Source: Mytilus edulis (lineage: Eukaryota > Mollusca > Bivalvia > Mytilida > Mytilidae). From it: DNA of 64,000 nt. Location of the stretch: contig NC_092354.1 of NCBI RefSeq assembly GCF_963676685.1, positions 21,546,193 through 21,610,192 of the forward strand. Direction: 5' to 3'. The notes under the pieces were generated by a model that saw only the letters and a list, made by a program, of their open reading frames with translations, made no database searches and was not told the DNA's origin. Below are positions 1 to 11,444 of this stretch, one piece after another. Every line of letters starts with the position of its first letter. The stretch's first letter is position 1. A program made the translations under genes and the position numbers.

Positions 1-360
1 TCTGCCCAACCTTTGACATGTTGAGCTTATATGACATTATGTGCCAATGTGTACAACTCTGCTATACCCGTTCTATAGAAGGTAAACTGTCTCTTGGTAT
101 CGTGTTCGTTTCGATTGAGGGAGGTCGTGACCGCGACCGGGTGAAACAAAAGACATGACAATGGTATTTCCTGCTTCTCCACTAAGCACGTGACATTATT
201 GAGTAAGAGCATACATGTATAAGCTGTGACCACATATCCAATTATTACAAATTTGAATGAGAACATAAGTGTTCTAGCTGAAAATGTATGGATTTATTTT
301 CAAAATGTGGCAAATGAAAAATCAGAATCAAATCAGCAAAGCAAAAATATTTTTTTGTAA
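1..360. other. no convincing gene
   Basis: A 79-codon minus-strand frame (266 to 27) opens with a hydrophobic stretch and is less AT-rich than its surroundings. It has no recognisable domain and no clear splice sites. It could be a stray exon or repeat-derived; I would not call it a gene. Confidence 0.3.
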
Positions 361-636
361 GGGAGCTACCATTTGATTTTTATGGGGGGGCTAGGATGAA
401 AATTTTGTCCTGCTTTTTTTTTTAGTTGTAATCTCTGTCCTGCCTTTTTATTTTTTACTCTATTCTGCCTTTTTTTTTTACTAGTTATCCTGACTTTTTT
501 CACACAAATTGTCATCCTGCCTTTTTTTTTACCAAGTTGCTCATCCTGCCTTTTTTTTTTTACTCAAAACTCCTGTCCTGCCTATTTTTTTCAAATTTCA
601 TCCTAGCCCCCCCATAAAAATCAAATGGTAGCTCCC
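361..636. mobile_element. PIF/Harbinger-like foldback MITE, copy 1
   Basis: Long terminal inverted repeats begin GGGAGCTACCATTTGAT and end with the reverse complement. The copy is flanked by TAA on both sides (358-360 and 637-639), a TWA 3-bp target duplication. The interior repeats the motif CCTGCC followed by a T-tract about six times. TIRs starting GGG with a TWA duplication are typical of PIF/Harbinger derivatives; the superfamily assignment is inference. Confidence 0.75.
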
Positions 637-768
637 TAAGCATACATTTGAAGTTTCGTTCAATTAAGCATTACAAATGCTTCTCACAAAATTTCAGTCG
701 TATAATGTAGAGTGCATATTATATAATGTCGCTTCAACACGTTTCATAAAAGTAAAATCACACCATAC

Positions 769-951
769 AATTCGCCGTTTCAGAATCTAATGCATCCTGG
801 GTAATATTTTCAAAAGCGTACACCAAAGCGTTTTGATTGGTTTAAAACGTCCTAAACAATCGAAATTCAACCAATGACGTAACGTCATTTTCACTTTGGG
901 GTACGAACAATGAAATTACCCATGATGCTTTAGATTCTGAAACGGCCAATT
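769..951. mobile_element. MITE of the GCCGTTTCAGAATCTAA family, copy a
   Basis: The terminal inverted repeats read AATTCGCCGTTTCAGAATC on the left with its complement on the right. The interior carries GCGTTTTGATTGGTT and a complementary CCAATGACGT stretch, so the whole unit is an imperfect hairpin of about 183 bp. Related copies lie at 5868, 6699, 18994 (half), 21386, 26064, 51216 (half) and 51335. Confidence 0.8.
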
Positions 952-1120
952 GAAAAACCCTTCACGCAATAAAAATGAACATTTACAAATAACCGTTTTG
1001 GCCGGCCTTCAATAGTTTCACTATAAACGCAGTGAAATGAACGCAACGTTTAAGTGCTAGGATGTCTCTTAGTACTGCTACAAAACAATTTAAATTTGTA
1101 ATTGCCCCATGCACTCACGA

Positions 1121-1654
1121 TCATGAAGATGGGAATGATTTTGGGACTCCATGCTTTTTCCGAATCTCGGATATTTCACGTTTGTGTTGTTCTTTCAGTT
1201 CTTTGACCTCATTTTGATAATTCAAAAGTTTAGTGACGTCATTTTTATGATTGTATCCCTCCTTATCCACCCAAAGTGAATGTCCTTTCGTGACCTTTAC
1301 GCTCCCAGAATGCACCACTACAACATTTTGGTTTTCCGGTATCTCATACATGCAGCAGAGAATTTTCCAGAAATTGTTCTCATCCGGGTGAATTATCGTC
1401 AGGTAGACTCGTTTTGAACAATTTGGATAAAATTCTTGTATATTTCCGGGATTTATTTTCATGTAACTCGATTTCAAGTCAATGTCAGATTCATTTACTT
1501 TTTGTTTAGTAAACGCCACTAATGTATTATTTACTTCTAGAGAATATTTTGTCCATTCCTCTGAATTGAAGTTGAGATCTCCCTCACATTTGACGTAGAT
1601 ATCATGGAGGAAAGCATTAGCCACAGACGTGCTCTTGGACACACCAGAACCCAT
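1121..1654 (-). CDS. unrecognised protein, terminal coding exon (177 aa if it starts here)
   Basis: This is an open frame on the minus strand from ATG at 1654 to TGA at 1121. I do not recognise the family. An acceptor (TTTCATACAG then GT) lies two bases before the ATG, so this is a 3'-terminal exon. Either the ATG is the true start behind a non-coding 5' exon, or the frame continues from an upstream exon I cannot see. I chose 1654 because the resulting N-terminus, MGSGVSKS, fits the N-myristoylation pattern (Gly2, Ser at position 6), which would put the protein on a membrane. The middle is mixed alpha/beta in character, with cysteines at 23, 79, 100 and 101. Residues 140-168 are rich in K, E, L and I and look like a short coiled coil. 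The C-terminus is PKSFPSS. Upstream lie two further copies of the acceptor-plus-MGSxVSK segment. Confidence 0.6.
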   Translation of the reverse strand: MGSGVSKSTSVANAFLHDIYVKCEGDLNFNSEEWTKYSLEVNNTLVAFTKQKVNESDIDLKSSYMKINPGNIQEFYPNCSKRVYLTIIHPDENNFWKILCCMYEIPENQNVVVVHSGSVKVTKGHSLWVDKEGYNHKNDVTKLLNYQNEVKELKEQHKREISEIRKKHGVPKSFPSS

Positions 1655-1861
1655 ACCTGTATGAAATAGAAAGTACACAAAGGTAACAGAGGGTTAAGAT
1701 GGGGATTGTTCTTGGATACATCAGAACCCATACCTGTATAAAATAAAAAGTAAACAAAGATAACAGATGGTTTAGATGGGGGTTGCTCTTGGACACACCA
1801 GAACCCATGCCTGTATGAAATAGAAAGTACACAGAGATAACAGAAGGTTTAGATTGGGTAG
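1631..1861 (-). repeat. three tandem 77-bp copies of the exon 5' boundary
   Basis: Units 1631-1707, 1708-1784 and 1785-1861 each contain a pyrimidine tract, an acceptor-like AG and an ATG that opens MGSGVSKS or MGSDVSKN. The ATGs are at 1654, 1731 and 1808, exactly 77 bp apart. Only the 1654 copy continues into the long frame; the others stay open but run into the next copy's intron-like sequence. Confidence 0.9.
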
Positions 1862-3060
1862 CTCTTGTACATATAATGAGCAAAATCATACAGAAAAGAG
1901 AAAAAATGGGCAAAAAATATATAGAAAAAGAGAATGGGCACAAAATAAATAACGAATAGAGTAAAATTGCAAAAACAATATACAAAATAGAAAAAAATAA
2001 CTTAAAGAATAAAGAAATTGAAGACCCATCCCCCTTCTATGTAGACCCTCATGCATACATTTGTACAAATGCTTTGGACGTATCAACACAGTAACGATCT
2101 TATTTGTTTGACGGATAGATTAATTGTTACATATGTTTAATGTCCAGTGGCAAATATGTGAAGATAACAAATTGATAATGAATACGACAAGTAGGTCCTG
2201 CAACGTAGGGATTGACCTTGACAAAGGATAAATTAATTGAACTGCCACTGGAAATGAGGGTATGTTGAATACGGACAGAAATTTGCCTTGCAGCAGGCCA
2301 CATAGCAGAGTAATTGTAATGGTTCTTTGACGTGAAGTTTGTGTAGTACTCTCACCACACGAGACGTTCATTCCGACCGAACTTGGGTATGAGTGTTCAA
2401 ACATTATACACAGTTAAACCTGACGCACCATTTTAGCAAAAGTGTTTTTTTCTTCTTTTGGAATGGAAGAAGTTCAAGGGATGGTCATATATTTAAATTA
2501 TACACAAGTTTTATGCAGAATAAAGCATTCCTGCAGAAAGAAGTTTTGACACATTTTTATTTTCTTGTTGGTCTAACAATAAAATTGCCACATTCCATTA
2601 CTTTCCCAACATAAAAATTACCCATGCGACTGATAAAGAACTTTAACGGAAAACAATAAAGAACAAGCTTCGCGAAAATAGTACATTGTAAGAACGATAA
2701 CTCTTGTCTTTTTGAAGTGAAAAGAAAGCGTTTTGAACAAATATAATATAATTTTCAAACCTCTTTGTATCTTGAAGAGTGTTTTTACAGGAGATCCTTC
2801 CGAACAATCATTCGTTGCAGACGTCCATCATTAGAAACACTACCACGACATCGAATTTCAACTGTTTGTCTTTTTCAGTTTAAAAGATCGATTTGTTTGA
2901 TTGAATAAATTTTAAAGGTTTAATAAAAATAGATTTAAATTGAATACACGTATACACACACACACCTATTGTATATCGACATGCCAACATGTAAATAAAC
3001 AAAGTGTAGTTCGTGTTTATATACAGTGCACATATAGTGTAAAAGTGAACATTTTATATT
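1862..3060. other. non-coding, old repeat pieces
   Basis: 2140-2260 resembles 52140-52220 on the other strand (a shared GACTGCCACTG segment), so it is an interspersed repeat rather than an exon. 2640-3060 is AT-rich, and I see nothing else in it. Confidence 0.5.
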
Positions 3061-3180
3061 CCCATGCATTTTGAACAGCGAGAGGAAAGTGTAATGAATA
3101 AATTATATCAATCCTATCAATCAAAGGTTGAGGGTGTTGAATTTATTGAACATTTAATTCCATGGAATACGCATAACTTG

Positions 3181-3258
3181 TTAATGTCTGTGTCATTTTG
3201 GTCTCTTGTGGACAGTTGTCTCATTGGCAATCATACCACATCTTCTTTTTTATATAAG
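3181..3258 (-). repeat. mussel SINE-like repeat, 3' fragment
   Basis: This is the reverse complement of the abundant tail GATGTGGTATGATTGCCAAT followed by GAGACAACT. Only the terminal 78 bp are present here. Confidence 0.75.
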
Positions 3259-4185
3259 TTTGTAGTTTTCTATGGGACATTGCCCTGTATCTCGTTTAGT
3301 ATTGATTTAAGGTATTTTAGTTGGGGGAGAGCGCAAGTGGCCAGGAGGATTAGGTTTTCATTTTACTTGCCGGTTATGAACCGATGAAATACCCCTGTCA
3401 AACACTGAATGAAAATTTTTAAACAGAATATACGAGAAATATAAGCAAACAAAAACAAATTGTTTTGTTTTCAAAAAAATTAGAATCAACCAATTTGTTT
3501 ACGCTCCTTCTTCTCCAAAACAAATGGTGGGTGATTAACCCCAAACGATGAATGCAAACACCCTCAAATAAACTAAACCTGACGAATTTAAGATGTATAT
3601 GTAATTAAGTCGTCAATTGACTGAATATGCATGAAATATTTTCCACTGAACATAAAAAAAATAACAGCTAATCAATCAATTATTGGAGCTTGCAGCGTTG
3701 AGGTTGTTCACTTACAGTGAAATAGATATGGTGCGTACATGTATATATAATTTTGAAATAACGTCTGACATAGCAATACGAATTTAAAAGTTTAAAACTA
3801 GAGTAGCGAATATCCTTTAAAAGTGTTTACCACTTGAATATAACTGGATCAAATATTACATCAGAAGAATTACATAACGCAGTTATATTAAAGGAAGGAT
3901 CGGTAATTAAGTAACATCCATCCTGTCTCCAATTCAAGTACATGTATACTGACTTCACATCAGATTTACGCATTTTTTTTTTATCATTATTACGTTGAGG
4001 GTTGAATGACTTATCGTATATGAACGACTATTCTAATGCAACAACGTTTGTAACATTCATTTTGATTGGATAACGTCACTTTCTTACATGGCATCAATTG
4101 ACAATTTGATGCTATGGGACGTAATCGTATATGAACGACTTTATATTATATTTGTTTTTTCGAAGATCTACATGGTACAGAAATC
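3259..4185. other. non-coding AT-rich stretch
   Basis: No gene, splice-bounded exon or RNA gene is visible. The short open frames here have random-like composition. Confidence 0.5.
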
Positions 4186-4350
4186 AGGCCGTTAGTTTTC
4201 TCGTTTGAATAGTTTTACATTTGTTAATTCGGAGCCTTAATAGCTGACCATGCGGTATAGGTTTTCCTCATTGTTGAAGGCCGTACGGAGACATAAAGTT
4301 TTCAGGAGAGTTGTCTCGTTGACAATCATATCACATCTTCTTGTTTTTAT
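4186..4350 (-). repeat. mussel SINE-like repeat
   Basis: It shares GGCCGTTAGTTTTCTCGTTT, the GTTGAAGGCCGTACGG core and the ATCATATCACATCTTCTTG tail (a diverged form) with copies at 35610, 45885 and 53262. Confidence 0.8.
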
Positions 4351-4838
4351 CTTAGAATTAGAATCTATGCCAGATTTTTTTTCGTAAATTAAGTTATTCG
4401 CAAAATCGACTGAAATAACAGCATTGGTAGTTATATGAAATAATTACTTTAGTTTGTGTCCAGTGGTATACATTACTGGCAGATTTATAACGAAAACATG
4501 TAATGGATATATGAATATATTATGATGTTTACTTGGACAGATTTAATAAGTGTCAGATCACAAAGTAAAAGCATTTAGACTCCTACTTGACCTGTCTTTA
4601 CTTTTACTTCTTCCTCAAAGAATGTATTAACCATGTTTTGTTCGTTGTTACCTGTCTATCCTTGTACGCATGTGTATGTAAAACAGTTGTTTTGTTGTGT
4701 TTTGGTGTGTTGGCTAGTGTATATCTAGTTCACTGTCCAATATTTGTGATAGTTCTTGCTATTGGTTTTCTATAGTAGTGTCTGCTAGGCTCTATTAAGA
4801 ACACGGATGATTTTAATACCCATTTGATAAAAGGAAGG

Positions 4839-4918
4839 CAATCGTCACAACTCGGGCGATTCCGTATCTCATCTAACATAGAAGGAGAGAAGCGGAGTCA
4901 CCCGAGGATTGCCGATTG
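4839..4918 (+). mobile_element. short palindromic element (10-bp TSD family), copy A
   Basis: 80 bp, from CAATCGTC to GCCGATTG. The left flank is AAAAGGAAGG (4829-4838) and the right junction is the 10-bp spacer AGATCTTAGT. The two halves are imperfect inverted repeats, CTCGG..GATTCCG against CGGA.TCACCCGAG. Confidence 0.85.
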
Positions 4919-4928
4919 AGATCTTAGT

Positions 4929-5011
4929 CATTCGTCACAACTCGGCCGATTCCGTATCTCATCTAACTGGATAGAAGGAGAGTATCGGATTCACCCGAGG
5001 ATTGCCGATTG
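4929..5011 (+). mobile_element. short palindromic element, copy B
   Basis: 83 bp, from CATTCGTC to GCCGATTG. It is flanked by AGATCTTAGT (4919-4928) and AGGTCTTAGT (5012-5021), near-identical 10-mers. Confidence 0.85.
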
Positions 5012-5021
5012 AGGTCTTAGT

Positions 5022-5101
5022 CAATCGTCACAACTCGGCCGATTCCGTATCTCATCTTACATAGAAGGAGAGAAGCGGAGTCACCCGAGGATTGCAGATT
5101 G
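5022..5101 (+). mobile_element. short palindromic element, copy C
   Basis: 80 bp, from CAATCGTC to GCAGATTG. It is followed by AAAAGGAAGG (5102-5111), identical to the 10-mer before copy A. Confidence 0.85.
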
Positions 5102-5111
5102 AAAAGGAAGG

Positions 5112-5553
5112 GAATCCAATTAAGTATTTAGTTTGACCCAAACGGAAATCTTAATTTCGACTTCCTGTCCTCCGGACACTCCCGGACAATTATACTACCA
5201 TAACGAACACAGACGAGGCTGATTTTTTGTATTATTGAATTGTATATTAAAAATAAACTTGCACAAGCATTAATTAAGCTATTGATTCGGCCTGCTTATT
5301 TCTATATCTATATATATTATTTACAATGATTTTAGGATCAACAGCCATCTACCGGAGATTTTGAATCTCGAAAAATGTTTTGGAAGCACCAAATGTATTT
5401 TTTTTCAACTTTTTTAATTGTGTAACTTTAAGAACCATAGGCCAAAAAAGTTGGGAAGAATAATGCAAACCTATATTATACATTTATGTCATTTTTCTTG
5501 GCTCCTGTAATTCAGTTTATGTTTTACTCGATAACTAGTTGTAGATTGATACT
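5112..5553. other. non-coding AT-rich stretch
   Basis: Nothing recognisable. The open frames are short and have no splice-site context. Confidence 0.45.
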
Positions 5554-5732
5554 CGTGTTAAATATGTTGACAATATAAAACGATGGCTTGGTGACCAATG
5601 GTTCTAAGCAGTTCGTATCCTATATAATTATCATGCAAATACGTGTTAAATATGTTGACAATATAAAACGATGGCTTGGTGACCAATGGTTCTCTAAGCA
5701 GTTCGCATCCTTTATCATTATCATGCAAATAC
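5554..5732. repeat. direct duplication of about 88 bp
   Basis: Two copies (from about 5554 and 5642) share GTTAAATATGTTGACAATAT and GATGGCTTGGTGACCAATGG. They differ by only a few substitutions and a two-base insertion. Confidence 0.85.
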
Positions 5733-5867
5733 TGTGTTTTTGAGTTCGAAATTCGTATGTCCGACTCGTAATATTGACCTGGATTGCCAGTTTTTCAAGC
5801 AGAAGTTCGATATTATCGTTGAATCCTTGAAGATGAAAAGTATTTTGAACTTGCCAAATGTTGGGAC

Positions 5868-6050
5868 AATTCGCCGTTTCAGAATCTATTGCATTCTGGG
5901 TAATATTTTCAAAAATGTACACCGAAACGTCGTGATTGGTTGAAAACGTCCAAAACAATGGAAATTCAACCAATGTCGTGACGTTATTTTCATTTTGGGG
6001 TACGAACAATGAAATTACCCATAGTCCTTTAGATTCTGAAACGGCTAATT
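5868..6050. mobile_element. MITE of the GCCGTTTCAGAATCTAA family, copy b
   Basis: Nearly full length, with AATTCGCCGTTTC on the left and GAAACGGCTAATT on the right. A 153-codon minus frame across it is a by-product of the hairpin. Confidence 0.8.
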
Positions 6051-6147
6051 CAAACCTATGGTACTGACTTGGTACAGGCATTTCCTTATCTACAACATTG
6101 TAAAGCTAAACACCACTTATATGACAGTAACATAGAATTTCATTATA

Positions 6148-6319
6148 CAGTGAAACTAAACCGAACCCTTTCGGGACTTGAGATTTTGTTCGGTTTTGGC
6201 AGGTATTCGGTTTCATCAGGTTCACAATGCATAAAATGTGATATGATTGGTCTTCAGAACAAGTTTGGATTCGACAGGTTTCCGGTTTATTCAGGGTTCG
6301 GTTTAATCAGGTTTCACTG
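6148..6319 (+). mobile_element. pogo/Tc1-like MITE, copy 1
   Basis: It starts CAGTGAAAC and ends GTTTCACTG, with TA on both sides. About five bases are missing from its left TIR compared with other copies. The interior holds AACCGAACCCTTTCGGGA and TTCGGTTTTGGCAGGT. Confidence 0.85.
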
Positions 6320-6698
6320 TATTGACAACGGTGTGTTCAAAACTGACAAACATAACAGGCAAAATTGTCAAAAATTAATGAGTGCTTGATGGCCGATTGT
6401 TCTTATCCTATGTCACTATGCTATCAACACTAGGCTTCAGCCTTGCCAGTTCTTCCTGCCAAAGGTTGGTGGTTCTCTAACTCCTGGCAAATAATATGCC
6501 ATCCTTCATAAATAAAAACCGGTCAACACGATATAGCCAGTAGTGTAAAATGGGACATAAACCTCCAACAATCAGTTAACCTACCAAACAATATAACAGC
6601 GAACCTGAATCAAATTGTGATAAAAGGGAATTTAAATACTAGTATGTTTTTTGTAATTTTTCCGACAAACCACGAAAGGATACGAACTGTCTTTAGGT

Positions 6699-6849
6699 AA
6701 TTAACGATTTCAGAATATAATGCATTCTGGGTAATGTTTTCAAAAGTGTATACTAAAATAATTTCTTTACAGCCTTGGAACATTATTTTCATTTTGGTGT
6801 CAGAACAGTAAGATTGTCCATAGTCTTTTAGTTTCTGAGAAAAGCGAAT
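6699..6849. mobile_element. decayed MITE of the GCCGTTTCAGAATCTAA family, copy c
   Basis: The ends are mutated (ACGATTTCAGAATATAAT on the left), but GCATTCTGGGTAAT and the ATTTTGGTG interior are kept. Confidence 0.55.
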
Positions 6850-8015
6850 CGCTTGCAAGACCTTTCCCCTTATAATCCAAGGGTTGGTTTTAATGTGTAA
6901 ACACAATTTTCGCCCTGTAAAAACAGAATTTACGCACTGTAAAAACAGAATCAACCTCCTGTAAAAACAGAATTTACGTCTTGTAAAAACAAAATTTACG
7001 CACTGTAAATTATAATGATTCATCTTAATGCTTTTGAGATACATTAAGAAGATCAACACTTGTATACGTCAAAAGAAACACTTGAAAAACTTGACACCAT
7101 GTTGATCCCGGAAGTAACTATGATAGGTTGGAAGGAGCAGTACTTAATTTTACAAATATTGGTAAGCAAGTTAGTTTGGGTGGGTATTTTTTATAGGTTA
7201 TTTTGATTGGTTTGCCTTGTAAAGGTTTATTCGTTTCTAATATGTATTTTTTAGCTGATTATGTCCTTTTTACCATTCTAATTTGTTCTTATTCCTTCTT
7301 TTTTATGTCCATTTTATGTTGGTTTTTCCAGTTGATTTCTGTGTTTGGTTTTTTGTTTTTATTTCGTTTGTTTTCGATAATTTTACTTAAATTACGTTAT
7401 TGAAACCAAAATTTCATATCATATATGAAGTTTCTTTTCAAACAAATTGTAGATAAAACACCGGAAATTCAGATTTTCTTGTTTTGGTTTTGTTATGTTT
7501 TAATACGCCCGTTTACGAGACATATTGTGATATACCGTTTTCTGCCGTCCGTAGTCACATCTCGACGATACCTCAAAAACACTATCACCAACTTGCAGGA
7601 AACTTTTGTGAATTGTCTAAATATATTGACATGAGCTCCCTTTTGGCTTTTATGAATTTTAGAGTTTACGTTTCGGAGTTATGTAATTTTAATTTATGAA
7701 AAAAGGTGATTTTCCAGTTTTCAGCGATGCTTTAAGAACTTATCATAAAACTTTGGTGACAGGTTTATATCTATCAAGATAACTTCCCTTTAGTTTTATG
7801 AACTTCTGATATGACACTGAGAAGGAATTGAACTTTTTTCTTTATAAGCGACTGGCGTATCATGCGCTCATGGCGCAGCTGTTTATTGCAATTGGCTTCG
7901 ACTATACACAGGAATGAAACAACACATACTTATGAAATCACAAGTGCTTTATTTTTTAACAACAAAAAAAATACAACTGTATGCAATAACAAGTGATGTA
8001 CATAAAATATAAGTA
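6850..8015. other. non-coding stretch
   Basis: 6893-7010 holds several short repeats of the form GTAAAAACAGAATTTACG. The rest is T-rich sequence with meaningless short frames. Confidence 0.45.
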
Positions 8016-8192
8016 CAGTGAAACCTGACTAAACCGAACCCTTTCGGGACAAGAGATGTTGTTCGGTTTTGGCAGGTTTTCGGTTTCATCAGGTTCACAA
8101 TGCATATAATGTGATATGATTGGTCTTCAGAACAAGTTTGGATTCGACAGGTTTCCGGTTTATTCAGGGTTCGGTTTAATCAGGTTTCACTG
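8016..8192 (+). mobile_element. pogo/Tc1-like MITE, copy 2
   Basis: Complete 177-bp unit, CAGTGAAACCTGAC to CAGGTTTCACTG, with TA on both sides. Confidence 0.9.
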
Positions 8193-9789
8193 TATTTAAA
8201 TAATGGTTCAGTGGATTAACAATTGAAGGTGAAACTTAAATAGTGGTTCAATTAATGAACAATTTCTTGTGGAATATAGCATAACTATTGAAGGTAGTCT
8301 GCCTTTTTTTAAATAAATTATTCGCGCTGAACATCAGTTTGTTTTTGTAAAACGATAGGGTGCTATTGTGTTTTTTTATATACCCAATTCGATTACGTTA
8401 TTCGGTATTTTTTTAAGAACCACATGCTCGGGTGGTCTTGTTGAAAGATTTAGGATGATTGTCCCCCTTGTAACATACGAGTATTTACGCCATCATTGTT
8501 TCCATGGATATTTTAGGTAGTCATGAGTAATCCCTGCTATATTTTTTTTTATGTATTAAAAAAAATATAGGGACCGAACTATAATTACAATGATCCTGTT
8601 GGTAAAATTGAAAAACATGTGTTCCACTAAAGAGTGTAAATGCTTAATGCTTCTTTTGCATATGTTCCTAATAATGTTACTAGGATAACTTAAAAGCTAA
8701 AATTACAAATTGATAGCACTTCGTGTAATTTGATCATTTATCGAAAATAAAGCATGTATTTTAGTGGTTTAGAAGCCTATATGTTTCATGGGCTGCAATT
8801 GCTCAATGTCTATCATAAGTTGTTTTTCGTTCTTGCTTGGAACATTATATATCAGGCCCCTTGTTTTGCATATTGTTAAATACAGTATAAGAACCTCGAG
8901 CTGCTTAACAATCCCATCTAAACATTTACAGACCGGGCTTTCATAACAATCTTCCTGTTTTTAAAGTATGCAAACCACGTGATACAAACACGTGTTCCAA
9001 TAAACAGTATAATGCTTTACGACATGTTTATCAGATGGTATTTGGAAAAAGCCTGATTTTTAGTGGTAAGGAGCTCATGCTTCATATTCTGTTATAGTCG
9101 CTTTTTATCATACTGTGCATTCATTTATTTTCGTGTGTATCAATTTTCGTGGATTTAGAAAAACTTGCATTTTCGTGTAAATTTTATTTCGTAGTTTTTC
9201 CTATCTTTACATACAAGTCCACAAAGAAAATTAGTATCCAACGAATAATAATGACATTAAATGTATGTTTCATTATAATACGTTATTTTGATTGGCTAAC
9301 TGCACATCACGTGTAATAACGAATCCGCAGTATTCATATTTGTTTTTCGTTATTTTGAACATAAATCAGACTTTTAATTTTGCTGATTGTTGAATGCTAT
9401 ACGTTGACCTCTAGTTGTTTTCGTATTACGTAATTTTGCCTATGTTGGGTAGATAGTTGTCTCATTCGACATCATAACTCGCTTGTTATAGGATTGTTAG
9501 AAAATGGTCTTGGAAACGGACTGTCTGAAAAAGTTTATCCGATATCTGTTTGTACAGATTATTTCAACTAAACACACAATTGTGTTTTTGTATAGACATG
9601 TAGTTCGCCTCGCACCTTTGAAAATAATAAATGTAAACTCAAAGGGTTTGATGTCGGTCCCTAGCTAAATAAATTATATCAAAAGCTTTCTGCAGACAGT
9701 CCGTTCTTTATACGAATAAAATAGACCTCTATAAATGTTTCCATTTGCTCTGGTGATGTTCAAAGACGACAAGAAACAAAACATTTTGA
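8193..9789. other. non-coding, minor repeats
   Basis: About 9115-9250 resembles a small foldback (TTTTCGTGGATTT and its partner) also seen near 31668. 9260-9350 matches 51890-51975 in reverse. No gene. Confidence 0.45.
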
Positions 9790-10100
9790 TCAGTTAAGAA
9801 TTTTCGGTACCGTCTTGGTTTTGAATTTTTTGCCAGATTTTCGGAATCCTCTGGTCTTATCTATGTAGTGTCATTAAAAATTGTGCGCACAAATCCCTAC
9901 TTTTCTTATCATAGTTTGATTACATATAGTTAATAATGTAATTTTATCAAATCCTTGTTCTTTTTGGATCGTTTTGAAAGAAAAAAATGTGCCAATGTTA
10001 AATGTAAAAAGGTCCAAAGAGAATTATTTCCCGCCAAATTTTCATTTGCTTATATCTCGAAAACAAGCACGCAGACCCTTGCTTTTTTCCAGCTGCTTTG
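9790..10100 (-). mobile_element. decayed TTAA-type MITE related to 44142-44533
   Basis: It shares TTTTTTGCCAGATTTTCGGA and CCCGCCAAATTTTCA..GGCTTATATCTCGAAAAC (with small changes) with the reverse complement of the 44.1-44.5 kb element. The ends are eroded. Confidence 0.6.
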
Positions 10101-11228
10101 GTTACTTAATTTGTATACTAGTTTGTAAATCTTTTAAAAAGTTTGTTATTTTGAAATGAGGGTCTGAATGGATTTTACACAATCGAAAACAAATTAAGGG
10201 CGAAATATTTAAAAAAAAAAAAAAAAACAAAAAAACAAATAGGCAAAATATGAAGAATTAGAAAAGAAGATGGTAAAATATAAAGACTGTGAATAATGCA
10301 ATAATGGACACATGAAAAAATTAATAATGAAGGACAAAAGAATAGAAGCAATAGTCTAAACATTAAAAAAAATACAAAAATGGAGATCCCATCCTATTCC
10401 TTATAACTGATAATGATACACTGACAACATCATTTTACATAGCATAATTATGTTTCAGATTGATCTAATTTTTGACCTTACAAATACTAGTAAATTTAAT
10501 TATTGTAATAGAAGCAGACCAAATTTACTTAATCTTGTCTATATAGCGCCCTCTCGCGGTTAGTAGTGATGTGAATATAAGGGCTAGATTATTCGGGTTA
10601 AATATTTTCTCAATTTTAGGGCATTCCTATCACACTGTCTACATTTTATATGAATAAAAACACAACAAGGAGAGAATGGCAATGAGACAGCGACCTAACG
10701 ACGAAACTTACAAAAATTATATATCTAAAGGTAACATACGGTCTTCAACAATATACAGAAATGAAAATATAAAAGTAGTGAAATAATTTTTAAAAGAAAT
10801 AATGAAAGATCGGACTGCCAATAAAAAACCAAATTATTCCATAACGAAAAAATAATATCTAAGACTTCTTTACATCTCTCTTTTCTCTCTTTCCTGATCA
10901 TATCTCAAGTTTGTCTCACCTCCGTCTCCTTTTAAGCTAAATTCTTCTAATCCTCAAATACGCGATCTACCTCCCTATTTGTTTTGAGTATTGTGAAAAT
11001 TTGATAGCATATATCCTGTGAAAAATGTTACGAATTTTTACAAAAACAATACATGATACCAATTCATGAACAAATAGTCACTTTGTTTATACATGTACGA
11101 CATAATTTTTCTTCCTCGTGGTACAAAAATGCGCATCATAATGAAATTAAAACAACAAGACTTGAAAAACGGTCTACGGTTTTCAAGTAAGACTGCAAGG
11201 TATATATTTATACCGTACAGGGGGAACC
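10101..11228. other. non-coding region downstream of the GPCR stop codon
   Basis: It contains an A-rich tract near 10210 and a diverged SINE-like piece at about 10674-10770 (GGCAATGAGACAGCGACC). The GPCR 3' UTR must lie at the right side; no clear AATAAA on the minus strand was found. Confidence 0.4.
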
Positions 11229-11444
11229 TCACATTGCTGAAGTTTTCGTTTCCGATCCTGATCCGCTTCTGTCTGACGAAAGGTCGCTGTGATCGCCGAA
11301 GTTAAATTGCCATCCCATAATGCTGAAGAGTTCCTTCCGGAAACGGCGTCCACTGAGGCAGTATAAGAAAAAGTTGATTGAGGAGTTGATGATCACACCC
11401 AGTTTTGCAACAGCAAAAGCCTCGTTTACAAGCTCAAAGTTTAC
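11229..11444 (-). CDS. GPCR coding exon 3
   Basis: 71 codons plus TGA, from acceptor ATCTTTTTAG, covering TM7 and the cytoplasmic tail (ends KTSAM). The frame is too short to stand out unless the splice is recognised. Confidence 0.85.
   Translation of the reverse strand, partial: VNFELVNEAFAVAKLGVIINSSINFFLYCLSGRRFRKELFSIMGWQFNFGDHSDLSSDRSGSGSETKTSAM

Noticed and set aside
2120..2404. 94-codon minus frame as an exon of the 1121-1654 gene
   Set aside because: Part of it is shared with 52140-52220 on the other strand, and it has no donor leading to the acceptor at 1656.
4839..5101. CRISPR array
   Set aside because: Three 80-bp units with near-identical 10-bp spacers in a eukaryotic context; the spacers are target duplications, not unique spacers.
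5620..6081. 153-codon minus frame
   Set aside because: It is covered by an 88-bp duplication and a MITE found at several other places; the frame is incidental.
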